Shown: one piece after another, positions 22,881-33,447 of the stretch
How the letters are laid out: each line of letters starts with the position of its first letter
Numbering within the stretch: the first letter of the stretch is position 1
Assembly: GCA_009763385.1 (NCBI GenBank)
Contig: CM019825.1
Span: 1,612,001-1,676,000, forward strand
DNA: 64,000 nt
From: Coix lacryma-jobi var. lacryma-jobi
Taxonomy: Eukaryota > Streptophyta > Magnoliopsida > Poales > Poaceae
Direction of reading: 5' to 3'
Notes under the pieces: model-generated
Seen by the model: only the letters and a program-made list of their open reading frames with translations
Told to the model about the DNA's origin: nothing
The model's database searches: none
Made by a program: the position numbers and the translations under genes

Positions 22881-24251
22881 TCATCTCCATCTGAGTCTAT
22901 CTATGTCGTCTGAGTCGAGACTGGAGAGGTCGAAGTGAGGGGGAGAGCGGGGTGGAGGTAACGGCGAACGTCCCGCCCGCTCTCGCTCTGCTCGCTGCTC
23001 AACGAGTGCCTGGTGAGCTGTCTGGGCTGCATAGGTGCAAGTGGAGAAGATGGCCTTGATCCATTTGGCCAACTTGCTCTTCTTCTTCCTCTGATAGGAA
23101 GGGCGAGAGCTTTCTGGCCTGTCAGCTGCTGCTGCCCCTGCTGCAGCTCCTCTCTTCTTCTCTGCACGGTACGGCTCATGCAACCCATCCTTAGGAAAAG
23201 AAAGTCCGGAGACCATCTCTATCATGAACATGACGTAGGGTGCATAAAGAACCGCCTTCCTAGCATCCTCAGCTGCAACCTGAAGCTCAGTCCATATAAA
23301 GCTGGATATGGAAAAGCGATTAGCCCCTGGGGCCATCCTAGCCAACATGTTCCTGCCATATCCATACAAGTTAGAATGGGACCCACTCTTGGGGTTGAGA
23401 GTTTGCCTGAAGAGGTTGTTCAACATGTAATAAAAACCTTGTAGTCCCTTGACCAACCCATCTGCCTTCCGAGGATCCTCATACATGAAAGCAATCTCAG
23501 AATCTGTCAAAGTCCTCTCATCATGCAGATTATCAAGCTCTCTATCCTCGCTGCCCAAACCGAGGATCCTACTAAAGGTCTCATAAGTGACCTTGTAGTG
23601 ACGACCCTCAGTCATCCAGTGCATCTCCTCAACCACATTGTCGACATATAGAGTTGCATGAAATTGATGGATGATCTCTGTGTTCCAATTATAGCTAATC
23701 CCATCAAATCATACATGTTCCTTGCCTGCACGCAGCCACCACCCTATTGATGTCACGGTCAGTCTTGCTCTCTAGATGCTCCCAATCAACATACTTCATG
23801 TTCAGAATCTTTTGCTTCTTAGCATTGTACAGGACTGAGCGATAGAAGTCTGAATGGAACTCGTTCCAGAACCTGTAATCAATGCCCATATCCTTCTGAG
23901 CATTGTATGGATTGTGCTGGCGCTGGGACTTGACCGAGCTGAACTGCTGATAGTAGGACACTGGCTGCCTGTGCCTGGTGTCCTGAGGTGGCCTCTCCTG
24001 CACATCCTCTGTGTAGGGCTGCAAGTGTGCTCTGCTGACCTCTGCCAGGTGCTCTGGGGTGTTGGGATAGAGGTCATCCCGAATCTGACGACCCTGCATC
24101 TGCAGGCGAGCCTCATCCCGGATCTGCTGCTCCTCGCTGAAACATCTCCTTGGGAGCTAGAGCCACCTCGACGGGATGGCTGCTTGCTCCTCCCCCTGAG
24201 CGGATCCATCCTTCTCTTGGTCCTCCTCTCATCATCACCTCCGCCCGACAT
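22881..24251 (-). pseudogene. Third (env-like position) open reading frame of element 2, frameshifted
   Basis: Located between pol and the 3' LTR, where Sireviruses carry an optional env-like gene. Three minus-strand frames chain together. 24251 starts MSGGGDDERRTKRRMDPLRG and runs into a Ser/Arg-rich segment; 24099-23704 contains YRFWNEFHSDFYRSVLY and KKQKILNMKYVDWEHLE; 23636-22881 starts VVEEMHWMTEGRHYKVTYETFSRILGL and ends in a basic and Pro-rich tail. One-base shifts near 24130 and 23690 separate them. The MHWMTEG...F.RILG block is like the uncharacterised 'plant transposon protein' domain found in grass retrotransposons. I see no clear signal peptide or membrane segment, so 'env-like' refers only to position. 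Function unknown. Confidence 0.65.
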
Positions 24252-25145
24252 CTAAAACATGGAAACTGTGGATTAGAAGACTGCATAAGAGCTGGTAGGT
24301 TATAGTGAGGCGATAGATTTTGATGGATAAGGTGTTACTTGGATCAAATCCCTGCTCATGGTCCGGCACTGCCGCTCTGGGAGCGGCACTGCCGGGGCCC
24401 GGCACTGCCGCGCAGGGCGCGGCACTGCCGCGGGCAGGCCAGATCTGAGCCAAGGAACACCACATCCATCATCTCTACCACTTCCCTATCATCTACAAAC
24501 CCTTCTACAACCTCTAAATACAATACCCATGGCGCATTTTACAAATCGGGAAAAACTTAGGGTTAGGGATTTTGAATCTTCACCTTGAGAGGAAGGAGAG
24601 GGAAGGAGACCCTTGGAGAAGAGGACAACGGAGCAGCACCGACGAGGATCCCGAGCAACACCTCCGGAGGCCGGAAGTGCCGGGGAGCACGCCGGTGAGG
24701 AGAGGAAGGTGCGGTCGCCCTTTTCGCCCGAGAGAGAAGGTGAAAGAGACGGGTGCGGTGAATGGATGAGGGAGAGAGAGAGAGGGGGTCACGGGTAGAA
24801 TAGGAAAGTTTTCCCAGTGGCCCCACTCGGTAACAGACCGATTCAGCTGAATCGGTAAGTCGCGGCACTACCGCGCCTGGCGGGCACTGCCGGGTCCCGG
24901 CACTACCGTGCCTGGCCCGGCACTGCCGGACAGTTACCTACAGAGAGAGTTATTCTCTAAGATACTACAGCTTATTCTTGGAGTGGACAGGTACCTCTTG
25001 CATGATATGACCAGCAGCAAGTAATCAATACAGAACAATGGTCATACCAAGCAAGTTTCTTTCAAAGATTTTGAAACACAATAAGAAAGTTTTGAAATTT
25101 GTTTTACCTAGGTCAAACTAGTTGATCAATCAAGCATGCTAGGTT
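24252..25145 (-). other. Non-coding stretch between pol and the third ORF of element 2
   Basis: This stretch holds two CGGCACTGCCG clusters (24361-24433, 24861-24930) and a GC-rich block at 24570-24800 with short, unsupported reading frames on both strands. Confidence 0.5.
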
Positions 25146-26693
25146 TCAAATTAAGTTACGAGAGTCAAGTATATTTAGTTCACTCCTTAAAGCACAAAAC
25201 CTTGACTCATCTAGAGGCTTAGTGAAGATATCGGCTAGTTGTTTGTCGGTGCTCACATGTTTGATGGCGATATCTCCTTTGATTTCATGATCTCTCAAGA
25301 AGTGATGCCGGATGTCTATGTGTTTGGTTCTTGAATGACACACTGGATTGTTTGCTAGCTTTATGGCGCTCTCATTGTCACACAAGAGTGGGATATGAGT
25401 AAATTGACATCCGAAATCACGAAGGGTTTGCCTCATCCAAAGTAGTTGCGCACAACATGCACCTGCTGCAACATACTCGGCCTCGGCTGTGGATAGGGCT
25501 ACACAATTTTGCTTTTTAGAACTCCAAGACACTAAGGAGCGTCCAAGGAATTGACATGTCCCCGAAGTGCTTTTTCGATCTACCTTGCAACCGGCGTAAT
25601 CGGAATCCGAATAGCCAAGTAGATCAAACTTGGAGCCCTTAGGATACCACAAGCCAAGGTTTGGAGTGTGAACTAGATATCTCAAGATTCTCTTAACGGC
25701 CACTAAGTGACACTCTTTCGGATTAGCTTGAAATCTAGCACACATGCACACACTAAGCATAATATCGGGCCTAGATGCGCATAAGTAAAGGAGGGAGCCA
25801 ATCATGGAACGATATACCTTGATGTCCACGGCTTTTCCTTCCTTATCAAGATCAAGATGTCCATTAGTTGGCATGGGTGTTTTGATAGGCTTAGCGTTCA
25901 CCATGTCAAACTTCTTTAACATATCATGGGTGTACTTGGTTTGGCAAAGAAAAGTCCCTTCCTTCAATTGCTTGATTTGAAATCCAAGGAAGAACTTGAG
26001 CTCACCCATCATAGACATCTCAAATCTCTTAGTCATGATCCTACTATACTCATCGCAAAAGGATTTGTTAGTACTACCAAATATTATGTCATCGACATAT
26101 ATTTGGCACACAAAAATATCTCCATTGACTTTATGAGTGAAGAGAGTAGGATCGGCTTTGCCTATTTCAAAGCCTTGTTTGAGCAAGAATTCCTTAAGGC
26201 ATTCATACCATGCTCTAGGTGCTTGCTTAAGCCCATAGAGCGCCTTATGGAGTTTGAAGACGTGATTGGGAAACGTGGGATCTTCAAAGCCCGGTGGTTG
26301 CTCGACATATACCAACTCTTGTATAGGGCCATTGAGGAATGCACTCTTCACATCCATTTGATATAGCTTGAATTCATGATGGGCTGCATAGGCTAGAAGA
26401 ATCCGAATGGCTTCAAGTCTTGCAACCGGTGCATATGTTTCTTCAAAGTCCAGGCCCTCTACTTGTGTGAACCCTTGAGCTACCAATCTTGCCTTGTTCC
26501 TTGTCACCACACCTTCTTCATCTTGCTTGTTGCGAAAGACCCATTTGGTTCCAATGACATTGGTATTTGGTCTTTCCACGAGTGACCATACTTGATTGCG
26601 CTCGAAGTTGTTGAGCTCTTCTTGCATGGCCATCACCCAATCCGGATCATCCAGAGCTTCTTCTACCTTTGAGAGGTTCCAAAGAGGAGACAA
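25146..26693 (-). CDS. Reverse transcriptase and RNase H of element 2
   Basis: An uninterrupted frame of 515 aa, the C-terminal part of the copia polyprotein. The RT palm begins at VEEALDDPDWVMAMQEEL and shows GTKWVFRNK, DVKSAFLNG and the catalytic YVDDIIFG. RNase H follows, with acidic and His residues in YSDSDYAGCKVDRKSTSG, STAEAEY, CDNESA and TKHIDIRHHF, and the end is TDKQLADIFTKPLDE. It copies element RNA to DNA in the particle. It normally needs the upstream protease and integrase from the same polyprotein, which here are in other frames. Confidence 0.93.
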   Translation of the reverse strand: MSPLWNLSKVEEALDDPDWVMAMQEELNNFERNQVWSLVERPNTNVIGTKWVFRNKQDEEGVVTRNKARLVAQGFTQVEGLDFEETYAPVARLEAIRILLAYAAHHEFKLYQMDVKSAFLNGPIQELVYVEQPPGFEDPTFPNHVFKLHKALYGLKQAPRAWYECLKEFLLKQGFEIGKADPTLFTHKVNGDIFVCQIYVDDIIFGSTNKSFCDEYSRIMTKRFEMSMMGELKFFLGFQIKQLKEGTFLCQTKYTHDMLKKFDMVNAKPIKTPMPTNGHLDLDKEGKAVDIKVYRSMIGSLLYLCASRPDIMLSVCMCARFQANPKECHLVAVKRILRYLVHTPNLGLWYPKGSKFDLLGYSDSDYAGCKVDRKSTSGTCQFLGRSLVSWSSKKQNCVALSTAEAEYVAAGACCAQLLWMRQTLRDFGCQFTHIPLLCDNESAIKLANNPVCHSRTKHIDIRHHFLRDHEIKGDIAIKHVSTDKQLADIFTKPLDESRFCALRSELNILDSRNLI

Positions 26694-27140
26694 ACGAGTA
26701 ATATTGACAGAAATTTGCCAAATGAGAGCGTGTCGTTACCCCCTTTCGTAGACTCCCAAGAATATTATCAACGGGGTGATCTCGTTGAATAGTTTGCTTG
26801 AGTCTTGGATGATCGATGGGTCTGGTTCATCTTCGGCTTCCTCTTCTCTCTTCATCTTGCTCGAAGATGGGTTGTAGGTTCACTCCATGAAGTGGAGTAG
26901 CTGCAGCTGCTCTGGGTGTGCCCGGCACTGCTTGGCTCCGCGCGGCACTGCCGGGGTCCGGCACTGCCGGGGACGAGCCCGGCACTGCCGGGGACTGTAT
27001 CTGACCAGTCCCAGCAGAAGCTTCAGTTGAGAACCATCCTGACCAGTAGCCTGCTGTTCCTGTGGTCTTATATCACCAATGGCTAGTTGCTTGATTGCTT
27101 CACAAGGAGGTTCCTCATCACCTACAACACACTTCATCAA
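26694..27140 (-). pseudogene. Integrase-RT linker of element 2, containing a GC repeat cluster
   Basis: Variable linker between integrase and RT, read mainly in the frame of 27140-26880. The CGGCACTGCCG cluster at 26921-26990 lies inside it and is translated as Arg/Cys/Pro-rich repeats (RQCRARPRQC). The frame is interrupted between this piece and RT near 26880. Confidence 0.75.
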
Positions 27141-28451
27141 CTTGCTCTACTTGAGAGCCATTAGTTTCATCAAACGTCACGTCTATCGCTATTTCAACCT
27201 TGCCGGAGGCCTTGTTGAAAACACGATAGGCATGCTCGTTTGATCCATAACCGAGAAGAAAACCTTCATCAACCTTGGGTGCGAACTTAGAGACTTTGGG
27301 TTTCTTGTTCAATATGAAACATTTGCACCCAAATACTCTAAAGTAAGACACCTTAGCCTTGTTACCGGTTAGCAGCTCATAGGAGGTCTTCTTTCTTCTC
27401 TTGTGGAGGTAGAGGCGGTTGATTGCATGGCAAGCGGTGTTGACGGCTTCGGCCCAAAAGATGTCCGGCGTCTTGTACTCATCTAGCATCGTCCTTGCCA
27501 TGTCAATGAGCGTTCTATTCTTCCTCTCCACCACACCATTTTGTTGAGGGTGTAAGGCACTGAGAACTCATGCTTGATGCCCTCTTCATCAAGTAACTCT
27601 TCCACTTGGGTGTTTCGGAATTCGGTTCCATTATCACTACGAACCTTTTTGATGTTGAAACCGAATTCCCTTTGAGCTCTTCGTATAAACATCTTCACCT
27701 TCTCTTGCACTACACTCTTATCATGCAAAAAGAATACCCAAGTGAAACGAGAAAAGTCATCGACAATAACAAGACCATGTTTGCTACCGCCGATGCTAAG
27801 GTAGGCAACCGGTCCAAAGAGATCCATGTGAATCAATTCCAATGGATGAGTAGTAGTGTCATAGCTCTTTGGTGGGTGAGGTACGCCTACTTGCTTTCCG
27901 GCTTGGCAAGATCCACATACTCTGTCTTTCTCAAAATGAACATTGGTTAGTCCTAGGATGTGGTTGTCCTTTTGAAGTTTGGCCAAATTCCTCATCCCAA
28001 CATGAGCTAGTCGGCGGTGCCATAACCAACCCATGCTAGATTTTGCCACTAAACAAGTCTCAAGTTTGGCTTCACTTTTGTTGAAATCAACTAAGTAAAG
28101 CTTCCCTTTCAAACGACCTGTAAAGACAATAGAGGAATCCTCCCTTCTAAAGACTTCCACACCCTCATCCGTAAAGAGACAATTGAAACCCATTCCACAC
28201 AATTGCGAAACGGACAACAAATTGTAACTTAACGAATCAACATGTAAGACATTAGTAATTGAATGTTCAAGTGTGATAGCAACTTTACCAAGACCTAGCA
28301 CATCCCCCTTGGAGTTATCACCAAATATGATGTTCTCACTTGCATTTGTAGTTGGGGAATATGATGAGAACATACTCCTTTCTCCGGTCATATGATTTGT
28401 ACATCCGCTATCAAGCACCCAACTTGATCCACCGGAGGAGTATGCCTGCAA
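27118..28451 (-). pseudogene. Protease and integrase of element 2, one frameshift
   Basis: The frame starts right after the gag stop with the protease active site in WVLDSGCTNHMTG. It continues through the pre-integrase segment (MGWLWHRRLAHVGM, CGSCQAGKQ) to the integrase core, with the catalytic Asp residues in IHMDLFGP and VRSDNGTEF. A small deletion near 27545, just before the catalytic Glu block (VERKNRTLID), moves the rest into the 27534-27118 frame, which carries the conserved C-terminal integrase motifs (VFGCKC, GFLLGYG). Cleavage and integration functions are therefore broken in this copy as written. Confidence 0.9.
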
Positions 28452-28457
28452 AACAGT

Positions 28458-31360
28458 TTAGTTCCTTGGTTTAGGTCCCCAATTGATATTGGGGCCTTGC
28501 ATGTTAGTCACAAGTATCTTAGGAACCCAAATAAACTTGTCGGCCGCCCTCTTGTCATTACCAACATACTTTGCAACAACTTTACCACTGTTGTTGTGTC
28601 CTAAATAGTAACAAGAGGACATGCTCATTCTTGGAGCTTCTATCTTGGGTTGATGCATGAACTTGTTCTTGGTTACCCAAATAGACTCCTTTGGTTTCTG
28701 AGACCCTTGCTTCTGATTTGGCACCTGCTTGGGCTGTGTGTGAGACTGAGCAGAAGGGAAACTGGTAGCCTTCCCTTTCTTGGGCGCGGCACTGCCGGCC
28801 TGGGGGCGGCACTGCCGGGTCCCGGCACTGCCGCCTTCTGGCGCGGCACTGCCGCGGGTCTGTGCAGGCTGAACTGTACCAATGTGACCCTTCTTCTCAA
28901 ACCTCACACACTCATAGCCATTCACCTTCTTCCTTCCATTGGTTTTGCCTCCCTTTACATGCCCCAACCCATCCTTTATGAAAGGACGTCTTCCATTCTT
29001 GAACTTGGGCATGTTCTTGCTTTGGGTCTTCTTACTAGCACTTGTAGTAGACTTAACACAACCACTTGCAATAACACTTGTCAATCTTGCTATTTCTTTT
29101 CTCATGGCCTCCATGTTTGCACGGTTAGTGGAATAGACATTCAAATCAAGATTATAGCATTTTCCACAACCTTCACTAGTGGAGGGAATAGAAGTGACAT
29201 TTGCCTTAGGGAGAGTTGAGTTGCTTTCCCAAAGAAGGTTATATTGCAGCTCAAGTTCTTTGTGCTTTTTATCCAAGCCACAATACTTTTCCTTGAGTGC
29301 AACATGAGCCTTCTTTAGGGAAGCATGTTCATCTTGCTCTTTGGTCAAGGCCTCATGCAAGACGTCCAACTCACTTCTCTCTAATGCAAGAGCTTCCTTG
29401 CAAGCAATATAGAGATCCTCTTGTTTGATAAGAGCATCCTCACTTATTGCTAGCTCGGCTTGTACACCCTCTAGTTCCTCCATTAGCTTAGTGATAAAGA
29501 GTTTGGTTTTCTTATCTAAGTTCTTGTTATCATATTTATCTCTTCATCACTAGAGCTATCATCACTAGAAGAGTCACTAAGTTCACTACTAGAGGTGTCA
29601 CTACGTGGAAGAGAAGGTTTGGAAGTACGAGCCTTTTTCACCTTCTCTTTCTTGGCCATGAGGCAAGTGTGGGAGTTGTCATCATCATCGGACAAGTTGT
29701 TGAATAACCTTGGTGAAGGAGATGGCTTTTGGAATGCAATGGTTGCCATCTTCTCATCTTCTTCACTTGAGGTTTGTACCGTTGAGTCCCATTCATGTCC
29801 AATGTGAGCTTCTCCCATGTACCTCTTGTTGAGCTTCTTGTAAGTGGCTTTGTCATCTTTCTTGCCCTTGTTGTCTTTCTTCTCATTTGGGCAATGAGCA
29901 ATGAAGTGCTCGGTGCTACCACAATTGTAGCAAGTCCTCTTCTTCTTGTTGGGAAACTTCCTCTTCACAAACTTGTATCCTTCTTTCTTGAGCCCCTTGC
30001 GGTATCTTCTCATGAATAGGGCTATATCACTAATCTTCTCAAATTCTTCACTATCACTCTCACTTTTGCAAGAGGATGATGTGCTGTCCTCAACCTCTAT
30101 TTTCTTCTTTTGTTGCTTGGGCTTGCTTGTAGAGGCTTGTTTGCTTGAATTTGGCTTGCTTGATGTTGCTTGCTTTGTTGGCTTGCTTGCCTTGAGTGCT
30201 ACTTCTCCTTGATCTTCATCCCATCTAGCCTTGCTTGCAACTCTCCAAGCTTCCTTCTTTCATTAGCTTCCTCTCTTTGCATATCAAAAGTGATAATCCT
30301 CCCAAGCACATCACTAGGTGTGAACTTTTCAAATTTCTTCTTGTCTCTAATCAATGTCACCACGGTCTCATTTCTTGGTGAGTAAGCTTCCAACATAATC
30401 TTCACTACCTTGTGATCATTGATTTCGTTTCCACCTAGCCCTCTAATCTTGCCAACAATGACCATCAACCTATCAAACATCTCTTGAGGGCCTTCACCAT
30501 CACAAATCACAAACCGGTTGAGCTTGGCCATCAACAAATCAATCTTGGATTGCCTCACTTTATCAACCCCTTCATGAGCAATATGCAATGTGTCCCAAAT
30601 CTCTTTTGCAACTTCAACTCCCATGACCTTGTTGTACTCATCACCATCCAAGGCACTAAGTAGCACACTAGTTGCTTGGGCATTGAGATGAATGTTGCGG
30701 AACTCATCTTGAGTGGGGTTCTTTGGATCAACCGGTGCTTCAAGTCCATTGTGCACTATCTCCCAAATTCCTGGATGGAGACCAATAAGATAGGTCTTCA
30801 TAATGTGCTTCCACTTGGCAAAGTTGGTCCCGTCGAAACGAGGCAACTTGCCCGCGGGTACATTAATGAGAGGCCTAGAATCATGGTTAGACATAGAAGA
30901 ATAAGTATAGGATACGGCTTTGTATGTCTCCTTGGTCTCCTCCTTCTTTTCTTGTCATCCTTGTGATGATAGGAGATGTCATCATCGCCAATCTTCGGTG
31001 CTACTTGAGTCTTCACTCAAATGCACACTCTTCTTTGCTTTAAGCTCTTCCATCTTCTTCTTCTCTTCTCTTCTCTTGGCTCTTTCTTCTCTTCTAAGCT
31101 TTCTTTCTTCTTTTCTTTGAGCCTTTTCTTCCTTTGCTTTGAGAGCCGCTGCATCTTCTTTTGCTTTGGCTATAGCTTCTCTCCTCAACTTCCTTTGTTC
31201 TTTCTTCTTGCGAGCTCTCCGGCGTCGACACCTCCAAATGAGGAAGTGTCCTTCCACTTGTCGTGGAGACACTCTCGCTGCTGCTAGTGGTGTGCACATC
31301 CGGATTGATTGGATTTGGTTGCACAACACTAACGTTACCCGTTCCTCCATCGGTGGCCAT
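28458..31360 (-). pseudogene. Gag of element 2, with several frameshifts
   Basis: The ATG at 31360 (MATDGGTGNVSV) starts an acidic, Ser-rich leader. A frameshift near 31220 leads to a strongly charged coiled-coil segment (KEERKLRREERAKRREEKKK). The UBN2 capsid region (LPRFDGTNFAKWKHIMKTYL...) spans 30894-30199. After another shift comes the zinc-knuckle part (CYNCGSTEHFIAHC) at 30013-29516, then a third frame, 29483-28458, with a coiled coil, a second degenerate knuckle (CVRFEKKGHIGTVQP) and the C-terminal IWVPKILVTN motif shared with element 1. The GC cluster 28784-28857 is in frame here and encodes a Gly/Ser/Ala/Pro-rich insert. The stop TAA is at 28460-28458. Confidence 0.85.
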
Positions 31361-31395
31361 TCTCTCGCACGGTTTAAGTGCTGCTGAGAGACCAG

Positions 31396-31407
31396 GCTCT
31401 GATACCA
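31396..31407 (-). other. Primer-binding site of element 2
   Basis: TGGTATCAGAGC on the minus strand lies just inside the 5' LTR and is an exact match to the initiator tRNA-Met-type copia primer site. Confidence 0.9.
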
Positions 31408-31409
31408 CT

Positions 31410-32681
31410 TGTAAGGACCTGTAGGCCTAGAGGGGGGTGAATAGGCCTGTCAAAAATCACAGCTTAAAACTAAATTAGATAGGCCCGGCACTACCGCTAC
31501 CTGTGCCCGGCACTGCCGGCTCGCCGGCTCTCACTGCCGGCCTCAGTGCGGTACTGCCGTGCAGATGAAGACCAGAAGCTGCAATTCGAAATCTAACCAC
31601 AATCTGCAGATTCTATATGAATAGGAATGTAACAATAGACTATATGAACCAGCAGAAACAACTACTCCAAGCCAAATATGAAAGATAAGTAGATCGGGCC
31701 AAACCCTAGAATATATCACAAGCTCATGAAATAGATAATGAAACCAAGCAAGCACGCGAGACAAGTGATTTATCCCGTGGTTCAGCTCGCCACCAAGGCT
31801 TGCCTACCTCCACGTTGTTGAGGTTGACCACTTAGGTCATGAGCTTTGCAACTCAACCTCGTTCTCAAGTCAAGGAACCAAATCCTTGAGGTGAGGGGTA
31901 ATCTTACTAGCTGCACAAGTGATTACAAACCTCCCTAGGCCGCCACACAAGTTGGCAAGGCTCTAGGGCGAAGCCTAGCCGGCTAGGGTTCTAAGAACCC
32001 AAGAGTAATAGAAGCAAATCCACCGGCTATGGCTCAAATCAAGTGCTCTAGGCAGTAGATCTCAGCTAGGGCTCCTCTTTGGTGAAGGTTTGAGCCTCTC
32101 AACCACTTGGAATCAATGGGAATAGAGATTTTGGTGGTTGGGAGCTTGGAGAGCCTTCAATGGAGAAGAGAGAGCTTGTCTGGAGGTAGGTGGAGAGTTC
32201 TGGTCGTAGATCACCGTTGGGGGGCAGAGGGTGTGATGTAAATACCCCCTGCCATCCAACGGGCAAATCAAGTCGCGGCAGTGCCGGCCTTAGCCCGTTG
32301 CCGCGGCCCGGCACTGCCGCGCCCAGGCGGCACTGCCGCGCCCACCAAACAGACAGGAACAGATCTACAATGGTGCAGCTGTCTTTGGTTTGGAAATGTG
32401 GATGGTTTGAGTTGGTTTGAGCACATGTCATTCAGCCATATCAATGAATTTGCATTCCCCCTTTATAGTACGGCATTCCTAAAACTCAAATAACCAAAAT
32501 AGAATATCTTTGAAGCACTTTGAGTCCGGAACCGATGAAATGTAGTGTGAGGGGTCCACCAACGCATATACACCATCCTTTCTTATCATAACCTGCTTGT
32601 CAACTTCATAAATCTCATTAGTCCTCTAATCGTGTGGTCATTATCACCAAAACCCACAATTAGGGCTTGATTGCACTTACA
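31410..32681 (-). repeat. 5' LTR of element 2
   Basis: 1,272 bp, starting TGTAAG and ending CTTACA on the minus strand. A minus-strand TATA box (TATAAAGG) lies at 32467-32460. It contains two CGGCACTGCCG clusters that differ from the other LTR by small indels, unlike the rest of the LTR, which is almost identical. Confidence 0.93.
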
Positions 32682-32941
32682 CAGCTTCACTAGTGAAGTT
32701 GTTTTTTTTAGAAAATAGCTTCATGAGCAACTTATTAGGTGAAGCTGACCTGTTTTGAAAAAAAAAGTGTTTGACAAAACGTGTTTGACAAACAGTTTCA
32801 CCAACAACTTCATGCATGATTAAGAAAGAGAAATGGAGGTTAAGCTGTGAAAAGCTACTTTTTTTTAACTTTATCTTAACTTATGGTTTTATGAGAGGGA
32901 GAATAAAACTGAAGCTGTTGTGAGTTGTACCAAACAAGCCC

Positions 32942-33434
32942 TATATATTATGTGAGTAATTCCAAATGTAAGTCATTTCCATCAAATTATCCAATATAGA
33001 TTTGATCCTCTATATTAATATGATCATTATAGCTTGATTAAAACCTCAACTAAATGCATATATTTTGTTTTTCACCCTAGCTAGATTCCTCAGCCACTAA
33101 ACCATCGCTTGCCTTACACCTTTACTTAGTACCTCGAAACATTTTCTTATCATCTTGACCATTTCAGCCCTGCACGACATGGAACTGCCTGCTACCTGTG
33201 CTTGGCGTATGCGATCCATTTGTATTGTGAGTATGTATGTAGTAGTGTATACAAATAAAACAAGTAAGTAACCCCTATAATTAATTAAGACAGAGGCAGA
33301 TGCGCGATAACTGATAAGTAATAGCCGTTCGTCGTCTTGCACGATGACTGATGGTGATCGCAATGCATAGCTTAATTTGGCCATCGATCGACCAGGAGTC
33401 CACGACCAGGGACGTTGGGCCGCGTTACCCACCA
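32942..33434. other. Intergenic spacer with one unassigned short reading frame
   Basis: No gene is supported. On the minus strand, 33220-33097 reads as a short peptide ending RKCFEVLSKGVRQAMV, which looks protein-like but has no family I recognise and no clear start. Confidence 0.3.
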
Positions 33435-33447
33435 GCCTGGTTTGACA

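Larger units (their letters stand above)
20745..32681 (-). mobile_element. Sirevirus-type Ty1/copia LTR retrotransposon, element 2, with third open reading frame
   Basis: An 11.9-kb element on the minus strand. Its LTRs are 31410-32681 (5') and 20745-22014 (3'), each TG...CA on the minus strand. The 5-bp target duplication CAGCT is perfect at 20740-20744 and 32682-32686. The primer-binding site TGGTATCAGAGC (31407-31396) matches initiator tRNA-Met, and the polypurine tract abuts the 3' LTR. In element orientation the order is Gag, protease, integrase, RT/RNase H, a third ORF of about 450 codons, and a long 3' region. Gag and integrase contain frameshifts while RT/RNase H is open. CGGCACTGCCG clusters recur through the element. 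The young LTRs indicate recent insertion. Confidence 0.95.
20723..32941. mobile_element. Small inverted-repeat element split by element 2
   Basis: The left piece 20723-20744 (GGCCTGTTTGTACTAGCC...) and the right piece 32682-32941 (ending ...GTACCAAACAAGCCC) are imperfect inverted repeats of each other. They enclose about 280 bases of AT-rich, GAAGCTG-containing sequence once element 2 and one copy of its CAGCT target duplication are removed. This is the structure of a miniature inverted-repeat transposon. I see no clean target duplication for it, so the superfamily is open. Confidence 0.5.

Noticed and set aside
24563..24868. Short frames on both strands at 24.6-24.9 kb
   Set aside because: Located in the non-coding 3' part of element 2, GC-rich, and without conserved motifs.
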